Origin: Streptomyces bambusae
Lineage (GTDB): Bacteria; Actinomycetota; Actinomycetes; Streptomycetales; Streptomycetaceae
Reading direction: 5' to 3'
DNA: 64,000 nt
Assembly: GCF_020532645.1 (NCBI RefSeq)
Contig: NZ_JAJAUZ010000030.1
Location: 1-64,000 of the forward strand
Positions 49,701 to 59,045 of the stretch are shown piece by piece. Under the pieces are notes generated by a model. The model was not told where the DNA came from, searched no databases, and saw nothing but the letters and a program-made list of their open reading frames with translations. The stretch's first letter is position 1. Each line of letters opens with the position of its first letter. The translations under genes were made by a program, and so were the position numbers.

Positions 49701-50480
49701 TCAGCTGGTCGTGCTGTCCGAGAGCGCCGCCGCGGTTGCGCGGGCGAAGCCTTCCGGGTTGTCCAGCATGATGTTGTGCCCGCAGTCCGGGACCGGGACG
49801 ACGGCGACGCCGGCTTCGATGAGCGCATCGGTGCCCGGGAGCGGGCCGTCGGCCTCGGGCAGCAGGTAGGTGCGGGGGATCTTCAGGTCCAGCAGATGCT
49901 CACGCATGGTGGGGGCGGTGCCGCGGGTGAGGTGGACCGCGCTGCGATGCAGGGCTTCCCGGCCTGCCAGGCGCATCGTGGACCACCAGTGGGAACCGGC
50001 CAGGTCTCGGATCACCTCCCAGCCGCCCGCCAGGAACTCCTCCTCGGAGTACGCGGCGATGCCACTGCTGCCCGCAGAGCCGGGCTCGGGCGTGATCGGG
50101 TCGAGGTTGGCGTCGACCAAGACCAGGCGGGAGACCAGTTGAGGGTGCCGGGCGGATAGGACGATCGCCACCGAGCCACCCATGCTGTGCGCGATCAGCT
50201 CGGCGCCCGTGACACTCGCGCTGGTCAGGGCTGAGGCGAGGGCATCGGCGTGGGATTCCAGGGTGTAGCCGAAATCCGTCGGCCGGTCGCTGATGCCGTG
50301 TCCGAGCAAGTCGATCAGCAACGATCGACGTCCGGCGAGCAGAGGATGAACCGCTACCTCCGCGAAGTAGGCCGGCGACGTGGCACCCAGACCGTGGACG
50401 TAGACGCGGGACGGCTCCTGCCCCGGCAGCTCGACCCAGCGGATCTGGCTTCCCTCGGGCGTCACGGCGGCGCTGCGCAC
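49701..50480 (-). CDS. Alpha/beta hydrolase
   Basis: 259 residues from GTG 50480. Oxyanion loop VYVHGLGATSP, LIDLLGHGISDRP, nucleophile ELIAHSMGGSVAIVLSARHP, acidic residue near LLPEADGPLPG, and His in VPDCGHNIMLDNPEGFA. Cytoplasmic serine hydrolase of unknown substrate, possibly an ester or haloalkane-like compound. Preceded by a decayed gene end at 50555-50715. Confidence 0.9.
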   Translation of the reverse strand: MRSAAVTPEGSQIRWVELPGQEPSRVYVHGLGATSPAYFAEVAVHPLLAGRRSLLIDLLGHGISDRPTDFGYTLESHADALASALTSASVTGAELIAHSMGGSVAIVLSARHPQLVSRLVLVDANLDPITPEPGSAGSSGIAAYSEEEFLAGGWEVIRDLAGSHWWSTMRLAGREALHRSAVHLTRGTAPTMREHLLDLKIPRTYLLPEADGPLPGTDALIEAGVAVVPVPDCGHNIMLDNPEGFARATAAALSDSTTS

Positions 50481-50554
50481 AGTCTGTTCCCTTCACCCCG
50501 GATCGACGGAGAAAAGAGAGTAGCCACCGTGCCTCGGCCCACCCCCACCGCCCC

Positions 50555-50715
50555 CAGCTCCGGAGCAAGGTCTGGGCATCTGCATCGGCTCGGTCGCGGC
50601 GCAGGGCTGTCTCCGCATACCCGAGGGCCTGCCGGGAGTAGGCATGGTTGTGCCAGCTGGCCTTATCGGCCGGCTCCTGGCCACCCTCGTTCACCTGCGC
50701 CACGGTGTTACTCAC
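50555..50715 (-). pseudogene. Possible N-terminal gene remnant
   Basis: GTG 50715 reads VSNTVAQVNEGGQEPADKAS then WHNHAYSRQALGYAETALRR and ADADAQTLLRS before losing character. Plausible helical protein start, family not recognised. The remaining interval 50481-50924 shows no other gene. Confidence 0.3.
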
Positions 50716-50924
50716 GACGTGCCGGGCCTGCTGGTTCGGCGTGGACCGCGCTGCGGAGTTCCGCGAGGAGACCGGCGTGCAGGCGGGACCGGGTGATCAG
50801 TCAGAGCTTCCGCCTCGGATTCATCCAGCGGCGCGTTGGTCTGTTCGGCCTTACCCTGGTCTGGTCACATCGAGGGGACTGCGCTGGCTTGTGATGGGCG
50901 CCCCGAGTTGCACAGAGGTTCAGT

Positions 50925-52589
50925 ATGAGTATATTTACTCGTCCACTTTGGGCCGGAATGTGCTCTTGTCTGCTCGCCGGGACACTGGCGTTTGCTGTGC
51001 CGACGGAAACATCAGATTCACCCAGAGTTCCAGACCTCTCGTGGAGGGAATGCCCTCCGGCTCCCGAGGGGAGTTCCACCACGGCTGGTCTGGACTGCTC
51101 TACTGCCGTCGTTCCGGTGGATTACGAACACCCCGACGGCGCGAAGTTCTCGCTCGCCCTGATCCGCCGGAAGGCTGACAACACGTCAAAAGACGGCACC
51201 CTGTTCTGGAATCCCGGCGGACCCAGCGACGCCGGTACCGCCTATCTGCCGGCCGCCATCGGGGGATTTCCCGCGGAGGTCAGGAAGCGCTACGACATAG
51301 TCAGCTGGGACCCCCGAGGCATGGGAGGACGCACCACTCCGGTCGTGCAGTGCTTTGAGTCCGCCGCCGCAGAAGAGCGCTTCATGGCCGGGGCCCCGCG
51401 TGCTTCTCTGCCGGTGACCGAACGTCAGATGACCGAGTTCGTCTCGTTCCAAAGCCGGCTCAATCAAAGCTGCGTCGAGCACGGCGGAGGGCTGCTTGAG
51501 CATGTGTCGACTGCCGACAACGCCCGCGACCTGGACCTCCTCCGCCAAGCCGTCGGGGACGAAAAACTCACCTACTACGGCACTTCCTACGGAACCTTCC
51601 TCGGCGCAACCTATCTGAACATGTTCCCGGACAAGGTGCGCGCAGCTGTCCTTGACGGCGCCGTGTTCCCCACCGCGTGGATCCCGCCTGCGTCCAGCGC
51701 CGCGCGGACCCCGGCCCAGTCCACTTTCCTGCGAGCCGGCTCGGACCACGGGATGGAGGCAACGTTCGAGCAGTTCCTCACCCAATGCGGCCTCGCAGGG
51801 CCGGAGGCCTGTCCCTTCGCAGCCGGTTCTCCGGAACAGACGCACAAGAAATGGAACGAGCTGCTACGGCGTGCTACGGCGAACCCGGTAAAGCTTGACG
51901 GAGGTGAGACGGCGGACGGCCTGGCGCTCCTCGGCACTGCCCAAAGTTCGCTGTACTTGATCCGACCGCTGTCCGGCTTCGACCGCTTCCCGGGCTGGGC
52001 GGGTGCCGCCGCCGTGCTTCAAAAGGCATGGACCGCATCCGGAGGCACTGCGACCCCGACCTCCTCGACGGCATCGTTCTCCGGCAGCTCCCCGCGTCTC
52101 TCACCGGATGAGCCGTCGTCCAGCGGGGTCAGCGCGCCGGAGGCCGCCGGTTATACCACCAGCGTCGGCCGTCAGCGCGCCGTGATCTGCGGGGAGAGCC
52201 CCAACCCGCGTGGCGCAGCGGCTTACGCCGAGCAGGCAAGAAAATCCTATGCGCGTGCGGGGACCACGCCGTGGCCTTGGGCTGCAGTGTGCGAGGGATG
52301 GACGGCGCGCGCCGCCGATCCCTACACCGGGCCGTGGGATCGGTCTGCGGACACCCCCGTGCTGGTGGTGGGAAACACGTTCGACCCCGCAACGGCCTAC
52401 AGCAGTTCCCGCACGACCGCGCGCGAACTGCCGGGCAGCAGGCTGCTGACGGTCGACGGCTACGGCCACACCGAACTCCTCAATCCCAGTGGCTGCGCCC
52501 AAAGGCACATCGCGGCCTACTACGTCGATGGCACCTTGCCCGCAGAGGGGACTCGCTGTGCTCAGGACGTCAAGCCATTCGGCAAATGA
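50925..52589 (+). CDS. Secreted alpha/beta hydrolase, tripeptidyl-aminopeptidase (SlpD/E-like) type
   Basis: 554 residues from ATG 50925. Signal peptide about 1-26 (GMCSCLLAGTLAFAVP). N-terminal PVDYEHPDGAKFSLALIRRK and GTLFWNPGGPSDAGTAYLPA are family hallmarks; nucleophile YYGTSYGTFLGATYLNMFPD, Asp in VGNTFDPATAY, His in VDGYGHTELLNPSGCA. Streptomyces tripeptidyl aminopeptidases and SlpD/SlpE degrade peptides outside the cell or process secreted precursors. The Cys in the signal region (SCLLAG) is not a proper lipobox. Confidence 0.9.
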   Translation: MSIFTRPLWAGMCSCLLAGTLAFAVPTETSDSPRVPDLSWRECPPAPEGSSTTAGLDCSTAVVPVDYEHPDGAKFSLALIRRKADNTSKDGTLFWNPGGPSDAGTAYLPAAIGGFPAEVRKRYDIVSWDPRGMGGRTTPVVQCFESAAAEERFMAGAPRASLPVTERQMTEFVSFQSRLNQSCVEHGGGLLEHVSTADNARDLDLLRQAVGDEKLTYYGTSYGTFLGATYLNMFPDKVRAAVLDGAVFPTAWIPPASSAARTPAQSTFLRAGSDHGMEATFEQFLTQCGLAGPEACPFAAGSPEQTHKKWNELLRRATANPVKLDGGETADGLALLGTAQSSLYLIRPLSGFDRFPGWAGAAAVLQKAWTASGGTATPTSSTASFSGSSPRLSPDEPSSSGVSAPEAAGYTTSVGRQRAVICGESPNPRGAAAYAEQARKSYARAGTTPWPWAAVCEGWTARAADPYTGPWDRSADTPVLVVGNTFDPATAYSSSRTTARELPGSRLLTVDGYGHTELLNPSGCAQRHIAAYYVDGTLPAEGTRCAQDVKPFGK

Positions 52590-52731
52590 AGTACCGGAAC
52601 TTTTCGACGGTTCCTTTCGGTTCCTTTCGCTTGGCTTGTGATGCGCTGTGGGTGGGGGCGGACAAAACAGCGCCACCGTCGACTGCGTGGACTCGGCGCC
52701 CACCGGGTGGACGCCGGCGTACTGGAGCACA

Positions 52732-52763
52732 GCGGCGCCCCCGGGTGGTGCCGGAGGCGCCGC
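52732..52763. terminator. Hairpin between convergent hydrolase and surface-protein genes
   Basis: Perfect 8-bp stem GCGGCGCC / GGCGCCGC with a 16-base loop in the 186-bp convergent gap. Confidence 0.4.
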
Positions 52764-52775
52764 GTGCCCGACGGG

Positions 52776-55700
52776 TCAGCTTCGGCGACGGGAAACGATC
52801 AGCAGGATCACCCCCAGGCCGGCGGCGCCGGCGGCCCCGAGCCCCCACGCCAGGGCATGAGCGCCGGTGGCAGCGAGGGCCCTGTCGAGGCCGGAGTCCT
52901 TCGCACCGGACCCTGCCCCCGATTCCCCGGCCGGTGCCCCCGACGGGTCCTTCGCGCCGTCGGATCCGGAGCCCCGGCCGGGGTCCGATCCGGGGGACGT
53001 GTCGCCCTCGTCGTCTGCGAGTTCCTTGCCGTCGGGACCGGCGGTGGCGGTCACCAGGGCGCTCGCACAGATGTCGACGCATGTGGCGGGGTCGTCGGCC
53101 TCGGAGGTGGTGGCCAGCACGTCGAACCGGTACTCGGCGACCTCGGCAGCGGTGAAGCCGAGGGTGAGGGTCCTGCTGCCGCCGGACTCGATGTCCCCGG
53201 CCTTCCATGTACCCGTCTTGGCGTCGAATCCGGTGCCCGCGTCGTGGCTCAGAGCGCGGAGTGCGGGTGGCAGGGCGAGCTCGACCGTTGCGCGGCGTGC
53301 TGTGGAGGGACCTGCGTTGGACAGGGACACGGTCACGCTGCCCTTCTCACCGGCCTTGACGGTCTCCGCCTCGGCCGTGATCGCGTCTTGCAGGTCGGCC
53401 TGTTGGCGTACGGTCAGCGTGTGGCGGACATCCGCACCGCTCACCTTGTCCTCGTCTCGCAGAGGAGTGCCGGATCCGGCGACGCCGGCTGTTGTGACCA
53501 CGGGCAGGTCGGGACGCACGGTTCCGGTGAACCGGAGCACGGCCCGGCCGCCGGCCGGCAGGTCGGCGGGCTCCCAGATCCCCGCCTCCTGGTCGAAGGT
53601 CCCGCTGCCCGCGTCGGCCGCCGGCTCTGCGATCCCTTCGGCCGGGAGCGCGCGGATGCGCAGCCCCTTCGCGGTGGAAGGGCCGCTGTTGGTGGCCTCC
53701 ACCGTCCACGTCACCCTCTGTCCCGGCACTGCCTGGGCCTTGTCAGAGGTCAGCTTCACGGCGACCGCGGCCTGTTGGGCCACATGCAGGTCGTGCGTTG
53801 CGGTGTGCTGCTCCAGCGCCTCCTTGTCACCGCAGGACCGGTACTCGCCGCGTGAGTCGGGGACGTCTGAACCGGTGACGCACACCCGCTGGGTCAGCGT
53901 GCCCGTGTCTGCGGGCACGATTCCCACAATGGTCAGCGTGGCGGCCTTGCCGGGGGCAATCGTCGGGACGGTCCAGGTGGCCTTGGCTGCGTCGTACGGG
54001 GCTCCGCCGGGACCTGCCGTCGCCACCATGCCCTCGGGCATGACATGGGCGACCTGCACGTTGCGGGCCGTCGACGGGCCGGAGTTGGCCACCTTGACGG
54101 TGTAGGTGACTCGGTCGCCCGGCTGGTAGGGGAGGCCGTCCGCGCCACGGTCGGTGGTCAGCGTCGCGTTCAACTCGGCGCTGCGTGCCACGGCCACCTT
54201 CCGGCGCGACTCGTTGTTCTTGAGGTCCTTCTCGTGCAGGTCTCCGAACGACTCGATGCCCGCTACGAGTTCCAGGTCCTCGTGTTCGGCCGGCACCGTG
54301 ACGCGCAGGTTCAGCGAGGCAGTGCCGCCCGGCTCGATGCCGGCGATGGTCCACAGCCCGTTCTCGTAGAGGCCGTCGCCGCCGGCCCCGTCCAGGGCGG
54401 TGCCGGCAGGCAGCGGGACGCGCACTGTGACGTCGTCGGGGCGGGACGGACCGTTGTTGGCGACCTTTGCCGTGAGGAGCACCTTCTGGCCGGGCCTGAC
54501 CGCGCCCTCCTCCACCGGCTTCCCGTCTTCCGTCAGGATGTCGGCCGTGGCACGGAGGTCGACGTCGTTGGTGGCGCCGCTGTCGTAGGTGTTGTGGTTG
54601 TCGGTGACATCCGGGTCGGCCGTGGAGGAGTCGGACAGGTCGACCGCAGTGGAGAAGTGCCCCTCCGTGGAGGTCACAGTGCCGGTGAAGCGGAGCGACA
54701 AGGCCTCCCCGCTGTCCACCCTGCCCAGACTGCACATGAGCTGGCGGGTCCGGTCGTCGTCCTGGCACGTCGCGGGGTCTCCGCCGTGCTGGCCGGCGAG
54801 CACGAACGAGTCCAGGCCTTCCGGCTTGCGGATCCGCAGGAGTGCGTCATGGGCGTCCTGGGGGCCCTTGTTCATGAGGTCCACCGTCAGCTCGGCCGTT
54901 TCGCCCCGGGTGTACCTTGTCTTGGAGAACGTGCCGGAATCCGGCAGGACCAGGTCGGCGGTTGCGACGGGTACCTTCGTGCCGTCCACAAGGGTCATCC
55001 GATGGGTTTCGCCGGCCCACCGGTGATCGAGGGTCAGATCGCCGAAATGCCAAACCCTGGGGGAATCGGCCTTGGCGGCGGTCTTCATCGTGTAGTCGAC
55101 GACGAACTTCTGTCCCGGTTGAACGAGGCCGCCCTTGCCCGAGGCCGCTCCGTCGCCGAGTGGTACGGAGAGGATGCCGTCGTCGAAGGTCGCCAGGTTG
55201 GCGACCTCTTCCTCCCGGCCGTCCACGATCCGGGCCACCCGTACCTGTCGGGGATCGACGTCGGACGGCACGGGCACGGCGAGCACGGCGCTCTCCAGGG
55301 CGCCGCCGCCGGTGTGCTCCACGGTCGACCGGATCCTGTGCTCCTCGCCGAGGTGGAGGGGTGCCAGGGCCATGGCGCCGGCGACCGTGGGTTCGTACTC
55401 GACTCTCAGGTCGTCAACGAACGCGGCGGTCCCGGTGAGCATCTTGTACTCCTTGATGCGGACCTCGGTGTGGTCCTGCCCCGGCGGGACCACGTACGTG
55501 CCCGAGAAGACCTTCCAGTCCGCGTGCGGAGCGGTGGTGAGGGGAACGCCCATCCTTCCGGAACCGTTCGGCGATCCGAAGATCAGGGCGGTGGAGGAGT
55601 CCTCGCCGTTGCGTTGGGCGGCAATGCGCCAGCGGATCTTCCGTCCGGGCTCAGTGGTGAACTCCTGGTGCAGGTCCCCGAACAACCCGACGGCCTGCCT

Positions 55701-55970
55701 GCCCTGGGCGGCCGCTGCCATTCCGTTGCCCCTCAACAGGGCCTTGCCACCCCAGTCCGTGACCGATCGCGTCTCGGACGTGTTGCCTGCCGTGAGAGCG
55801 GGGTTCTCGAACCCACCGTTCACGATCAGGTCACCGCCGCCTCCGGCCTGCGCCTGCTTCTCGGGGGTGGCGCTCGCGTGGTGCAGCCAGAGTGCGGAGA
55901 GCGCCACGACCGCGGCGCCGGTTCCCACGTACGTCCCCTTCCACGATGCCCGATGCTTCTTCCTGGCCAT
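52776..55970 (-). CDS. Large LAxTG-anchored surface protein with DUF11-type repeats
   Basis: 1064 residues from ATG 55970. N-terminal basic segment and signal-like helix (about 12-35), a DUF642/carbohydrate-module-like domain starting VNGGFENPALTAG (about 45-195), then about five DUF11/CARDB-like Ig modules with the recurring core 'xNxGPSxA' (VANNGPSRPDDVTV, KVANSGPSTARNVQVAHVMP, ATNSGPSTAKGLRI, LSNAGPSTARRATVELALPP). A Ser/Gly/Asp linker precedes LAATG at 1032-1036, a membrane helix and terminal RRRS: a sortase signal of the class E LAxTG type. Predicted cell-wall-linked stalk. The sensor kinase gene lies upstream on the same strand. Confidence 0.9.
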   Translation of the reverse strand: MARKKHRASWKGTYVGTGAAVVALSALWLHHASATPEKQAQAGGGGDLIVNGGFENPALTAGNTSETRSVTDWGGKALLRGNGMAAAAQGRQAVGLFGDLHQEFTTEPGRKIRWRIAAQRNGEDSSTALIFGSPNGSGRMGVPLTTAPHADWKVFSGTYVVPPGQDHTEVRIKEYKMLTGTAAFVDDLRVEYEPTVAGAMALAPLHLGEEHRIRSTVEHTGGGALESAVLAVPVPSDVDPRQVRVARIVDGREEEVANLATFDDGILSVPLGDGAASGKGGLVQPGQKFVVDYTMKTAAKADSPRVWHFGDLTLDHRWAGETHRMTLVDGTKVPVATADLVLPDSGTFSKTRYTRGETAELTVDLMNKGPQDAHDALLRIRKPEGLDSFVLAGQHGGDPATCQDDDRTRQLMCSLGRVDSGEALSLRFTGTVTSTEGHFSTAVDLSDSSTADPDVTDNHNTYDSGATNDVDLRATADILTEDGKPVEEGAVRPGQKVLLTAKVANNGPSRPDDVTVRVPLPAGTALDGAGGDGLYENGLWTIAGIEPGGTASLNLRVTVPAEHEDLELVAGIESFGDLHEKDLKNNESRRKVAVARSAELNATLTTDRGADGLPYQPGDRVTYTVKVANSGPSTARNVQVAHVMPEGMVATAGPGGAPYDAAKATWTVPTIAPGKAATLTIVGIVPADTGTLTQRVCVTGSDVPDSRGEYRSCGDKEALEQHTATHDLHVAQQAAVAVKLTSDKAQAVPGQRVTWTVEATNSGPSTAKGLRIRALPAEGIAEPAADAGSGTFDQEAGIWEPADLPAGGRAVLRFTGTVRPDLPVVTTAGVAGSGTPLRDEDKVSGADVRHTLTVRQQADLQDAITAEAETVKAGEKGSVTVSLSNAGPSTARRATVELALPPALRALSHDAGTGFDAKTGTWKAGDIESGGSRTLTLGFTAAEVAEYRFDVLATTSEADDPATCVDICASALVTATAGPDGKELADDEGDTSPGSDPGRGSGSDGAKDPSGAPAGESGAGSGAKDSGLDRALAATGAHALAWGLGAAGAAGLGVILLIVSRRRS

Positions 55971-56112
55971 CAGCGGCCCCTTTCGCCCTGCGCCGTGCGC
56001 AATGTATGTGCCGGTTCATCACCTTTCTTCAGGTTCAGGGGAAATGCACGAGCCGAATGGGCAACCACATGGACATCAGGCGCCGTTGGACATCCGGTCG
56101 CCGTGGGCGGGC

Positions 56113-57402
56113 TCAGTCGTCGGACACGGGTACCTCGATGGTGACCACCGTCCCTGAAGGCGTGTTGTCACGGATCGAGAAGCTGCCGCCCGCGCCCTCG
56201 ATCCTGTGGCGCTGCGAGCTCAGACCGATGTGTCCGGCCGTCTGCTTCTCGCGGACCGTTTCGGGGGAAAGACCGACGCCGTCGTCAGCCACCTCCAGTC
56301 GCACCCATCCGTCCTTGCCCGCTGCGCGCAGCGTGACATCGACGTGTCGGGCCCGCGCGTGCTTGACGACGTTGCTGAGCAGCTCGGTCACCGACCGGTA
56401 CAGCAGCTTGTCCATGGTCGTCCCGGCGGTGGGCGTAGCGCAGTCCACCCGGACCCGGAAGCCGCCCGCGGATGCCGACTTGTCGGCTGCGGCCTGCAGC
56501 GCCGCGTCCAGCCCCTGGGTCCTCAGCACCTCCGAGTGGAGCGCGGTGACCGAGTTCCGCAGTTGCGCGCTGACCTGGCACAGCAGGTCATCCGCCTCGT
56601 CCAGCAGAGGATGGGGTTGCGCCCTCGCCGCGCGTTCGATCAGCAGCAGGGAGGCGTACACGGTCTGGAGGGCGCCATCGTGCAGCGCCTCGGCGAGCTC
56701 GTTGCGCTCACGCTCCTCGGCGGTCATCACGCGGTCGAGCAGCCAGGCCTGATGGCTGAGCAACCCCTGGATCATCCGCACACGCCGGCCTTGCACGGCG
56801 GAGAGCAGGGCGCATCCCAAGCCCAGGACGAGGGTGTACAGGCCTTGCATGAGGGTGGCTCGCCAGTAGGGGTTCTGTCCCTGGCTTTCGCCGAATCCGA
56901 CGCACCCGATGTACAGCGCAGCAGCGGTGAAGGCGACGGTCAGTGTCGCTTTGGGCTCGAACTGGAACGCCGCCATCACGGAGATGAAGAGGAACGCATC
57001 GTCGATGAGCGTGGCGTACCAGATGGGTTCGGACAGTTCGCCGGTGACCAGGAGCAGGCTGCTCAGGGCCACCAGGTCGCCGAAGACCAGGACCACCGGC
57101 CGGATCGTCAAGCGGTCCGTCCAAGCCCATACGGCGATCCACAGGGTCCACACACCGTACAGGGCTGCCAGTGCCAGGGATGCCGCTGTGTTGCGCCATG
57201 GGGGGAAGACAATCAGTTCGGCGAAGACGCCGACGATCACGGCCATCCTGAGCACGGACTGCGCCTTGAGGGCGAGTCCTCGCTGGACGGCTTCGGCGGC
57301 TTCCGCAGTGGCCGGAACGTCGTCGGCGTAAGCATTTGTGACGGCCTTCGCCAGCCGCTGGAACGGTCGATTCACCATGCCCGGGTCTGCTGACGATTCC
57401 AT
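56113..57402 (-). CDS. Orphan membrane sensor histidine kinase (NarL-type, HisKA_3)
   Basis: 429 residues; ATG 57402 (M-E-S-S-A-D) with an alternative ATG at 57378. Six hydrophobic segments at about 45-215 form the sensor. Phosphoacceptor helix EERERNELAEALHDGALQTV (His in LHDG), and HATPase_c domain with SVTELLSNVVKHARARHVDV, VADDGVGLSPETV and GHIGLSSQRHRIEGAGGSFS. The partner would be a NarL/FixJ regulator; none is in the window. It lies 142 bp upstream of the surface-protein gene on the same strand, so it may be cotranscribed with it. Confidence 0.9.
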   Translation of the reverse strand: MESSADPGMVNRPFQRLAKAVTNAYADDVPATAEAAEAVQRGLALKAQSVLRMAVIVGVFAELIVFPPWRNTAASLALAALYGVWTLWIAVWAWTDRLTIRPVVLVFGDLVALSSLLLVTGELSEPIWYATLIDDAFLFISVMAAFQFEPKATLTVAFTAAALYIGCVGFGESQGQNPYWRATLMQGLYTLVLGLGCALLSAVQGRRVRMIQGLLSHQAWLLDRVMTAEERERNELAEALHDGALQTVYASLLLIERAARAQPHPLLDEADDLLCQVSAQLRNSVTALHSEVLRTQGLDAALQAAADKSASAGGFRVRVDCATPTAGTTMDKLLYRSVTELLSNVVKHARARHVDVTLRAAGKDGWVRLEVADDGVGLSPETVREKQTAGHIGLSSQRHRIEGAGGSFSIRDNTPSGTVVTIEVPVSDD

Positions 57403-57646
57403 GTTTCCGCACGCTACACCTCGCTCTGCTGTCGATTCGTCAGACACAGCCAGGCGCCTTGGCGCAGACCGCGCCCGCAATGGCTCGCCGTGCCGGGGAA
57501 AGGGGAGTCGCTTTCCCTGCAAGGCTGCAAGCACGTCGTGGAGGTCATTTCACCGGTACCGCGCCACAGCCCCACGTCGCACGCGTGCACGTGGCAGTCC
57601 CGTAGAAATCGGATCGTGAATCCCGACTTGCCAGTTGGAGGCCGGC

Positions 57647-57799
57647 ATGTCAGGAAACAGACACGTCCCCGATCGCCGGCACGCGGGACCGGTCCAGGCG
57701 GCCGTCCAGCCGACGAGGAAGGACGAACCCAGGTGGATCCCCTTCGGGGCGGTCGGCTCCCTCCGCGAGAGTGCGGCCGAGGACCGCTCTGAAATGTGA
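57647..57799 (+). CDS. Possible 50-residue protein
   Basis: ATG 57647 preceded by GGAGG at optimal distance. Reads MSGNRHVPDRRHAGPVQAAV, KDEPRWIPFGAVGSLRES and ends DRSEM-stop. Hydrophilic, no signal peptide, no recognised family. Lies in the 870-bp interval between the divergent kinase and barstar-like genes. Confidence 0.4.
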   Translation: MSGNRHVPDRRHAGPVQAAVQPTRKDEPRWIPFGAVGSLRESAAEDRSEM

Positions 57800-58272
57800 T
57801 GGGGTGTCAGCAGGGTCGAGTGAGGTCGTGCGACCCGTGCACTCCGGCAGACCGGGTGGGCACCTCGCCGCGTCGCCGGCGAGCCCGTTCGACCCGCAAG
57901 ATAGCCCGCCATTTACTCCACTAAAGTTCCCCATCGGGCATCCGATCGGGCATGGAGAAAGGGCATAACGCCTTCGATTAATGAGTCTGAAGTCCGGGCA
58001 TTGCGCCCTTTGGGTGCGGGACCGAGGTCCGGGATAAAGTGCCCTGCTGGAGATGACGAAAGGCTCGTAGATTTTCAGGCCCAAAGTCCTGTCATCCGTA
58101 CGCCGCGGTCGACGACACGGCGATGCTCTGGGTGGACACGGGTATTCTTGGTTGAAAGCTCATCTAGCTGGAGCTTCTGCATCGCTACGTAGAGCCTTGA
58201 CTCCGATCGGGCGGACGCCGCTGCAGGGTTGCAAGGGGTGGTTTTCGGCGGATTCGCCAGGAAGGGTCAGGT
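57800..58272. other. AT-richer intergenic region with ATCGGGCAT repeats
   Basis: No gene seen. ATCGGGCAT occurs at 57933 and 57945 (12-bp spacing), with CGGGCAT again near 57991. An AAAGGGC / GCCCTTT inverted pair lies near 57958 and 58010. A hairpin GAAAGCTC / GAGCTTC sits near 58155-58178. Plausibly regulatory for the barstar-like gene. Confidence 0.35.
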
Positions 58273-58845
58273 GTGACCTTGTTCGATGTGGCCAAACCGG
58301 AGACGCCCTGGGTCATCTTCGGCCCTCGTGAGGCGGTTGAATTCAAAGAGCAGACGGCAGCTCTGCGCGCTGCGGGTGGGCAGGTGTACGAGGTGCACGC
58401 CCGCGATCTGACAGATGAGGCTGGTGTACTTGACGCCTTCGCCCGCGCGATCGGTGTCCCAGGCTATTTCGGCTGGAATTGGGATGCGCTGGTCGACTGC
58501 CTCGACGACCTCCACGAGACCGTGACGGGCGGGGTGGGAATCGTCATGGTCGTCCACGGAGCCGATGCGCTACTCGGAGCGGATCACCTCAAGGTGTTCA
58601 TGATGGTGCTGTGCCTCGCAGCGGACCGTGCGAACACCGCGGTGGATCCGGACGGCGACCTCAGGGATCAGCCCGTGGTGATCGAGCACTTCATCTTCCT
58701 GCTCGACGACGTCCGCGCCGACGAGTTCGCCGCGGGAATCAAGGATCCCGACCTCGTCGTCCGTGTGGAGGGGGATTTTCTCACGGTGGCCCTGGACCTC
58801 GATGTCTGGCGACCCGACGCCGCCGGGCGCCCGAAGATCTCCTGA
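58273..58845 (+). CDS. Barstar-family (RNase-inhibitor-like) protein
   Basis: 190 residues from GTG 58273. The central part shows the barstar pattern: GGQVYEVHARDLTDEAGVLD, ARAIGVPGYFGWNWDALVDC, LDDLHETVTGG. Barstar inhibits the extracellular RNase barnase; actinobacterial homologs act as immunity or regulatory proteins. The protein is about 100 residues longer than barstar, with a C-terminal helical/acidic extension. No barnase-like RNase is adjacent; the next gene, convergent, encodes a 607-residue protein of unknown function. Confidence 0.85.
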   Translation: MTLFDVAKPETPWVIFGPREAVEFKEQTAALRAAGGQVYEVHARDLTDEAGVLDAFARAIGVPGYFGWNWDALVDCLDDLHETVTGGVGIVMVVHGADALLGADHLKVFMMVLCLAADRANTAVDPDGDLRDQPVVIEHFIFLLDDVRADEFAAGIKDPDLVVRVEGDFLTVALDLDVWRPDAAGRPKIS

Positions 58846-58960
58846 CTCCGGGCCGCGCGAGGTTGGAATAGGCTCACGGAATGCGTGAAGCGAGGGGCCT
58901 CCCGCAGACGCGCCAGCCAGTTGATTCCGCCCCGACCCAGCGGACGATTTCGACCGAGCC

Positions 58961-59001
58961 CCGGGTGGAGGGATTTTCTTGGTCGAAAACCTTCCACCCG
59001 G
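58961..59001. terminator. Strong bidirectional hairpin between the barstar-like and 607-aa genes
   Basis: Outer 9-bp stem CCGGGTGGA / TCCACCCGG, extended by G-rich and TTTTC / GAAAA pairs with one bulge, around a 6-base loop. Sits between convergent genes and contains T and A runs, fitting termination in both directions. Confidence 0.7.
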
Positions 59002-59045
59002 AGCTTCACATGGTCACCGACCCGAGATCATTTGTGGGACAACTC

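Noticed and set aside
54045..56144. 699-codon plus-strand frame opposite the surface-protein gene
   Set aside because: Shadow frame; the minus strand shows repeated Ig-like modules and an LAxTG signal.
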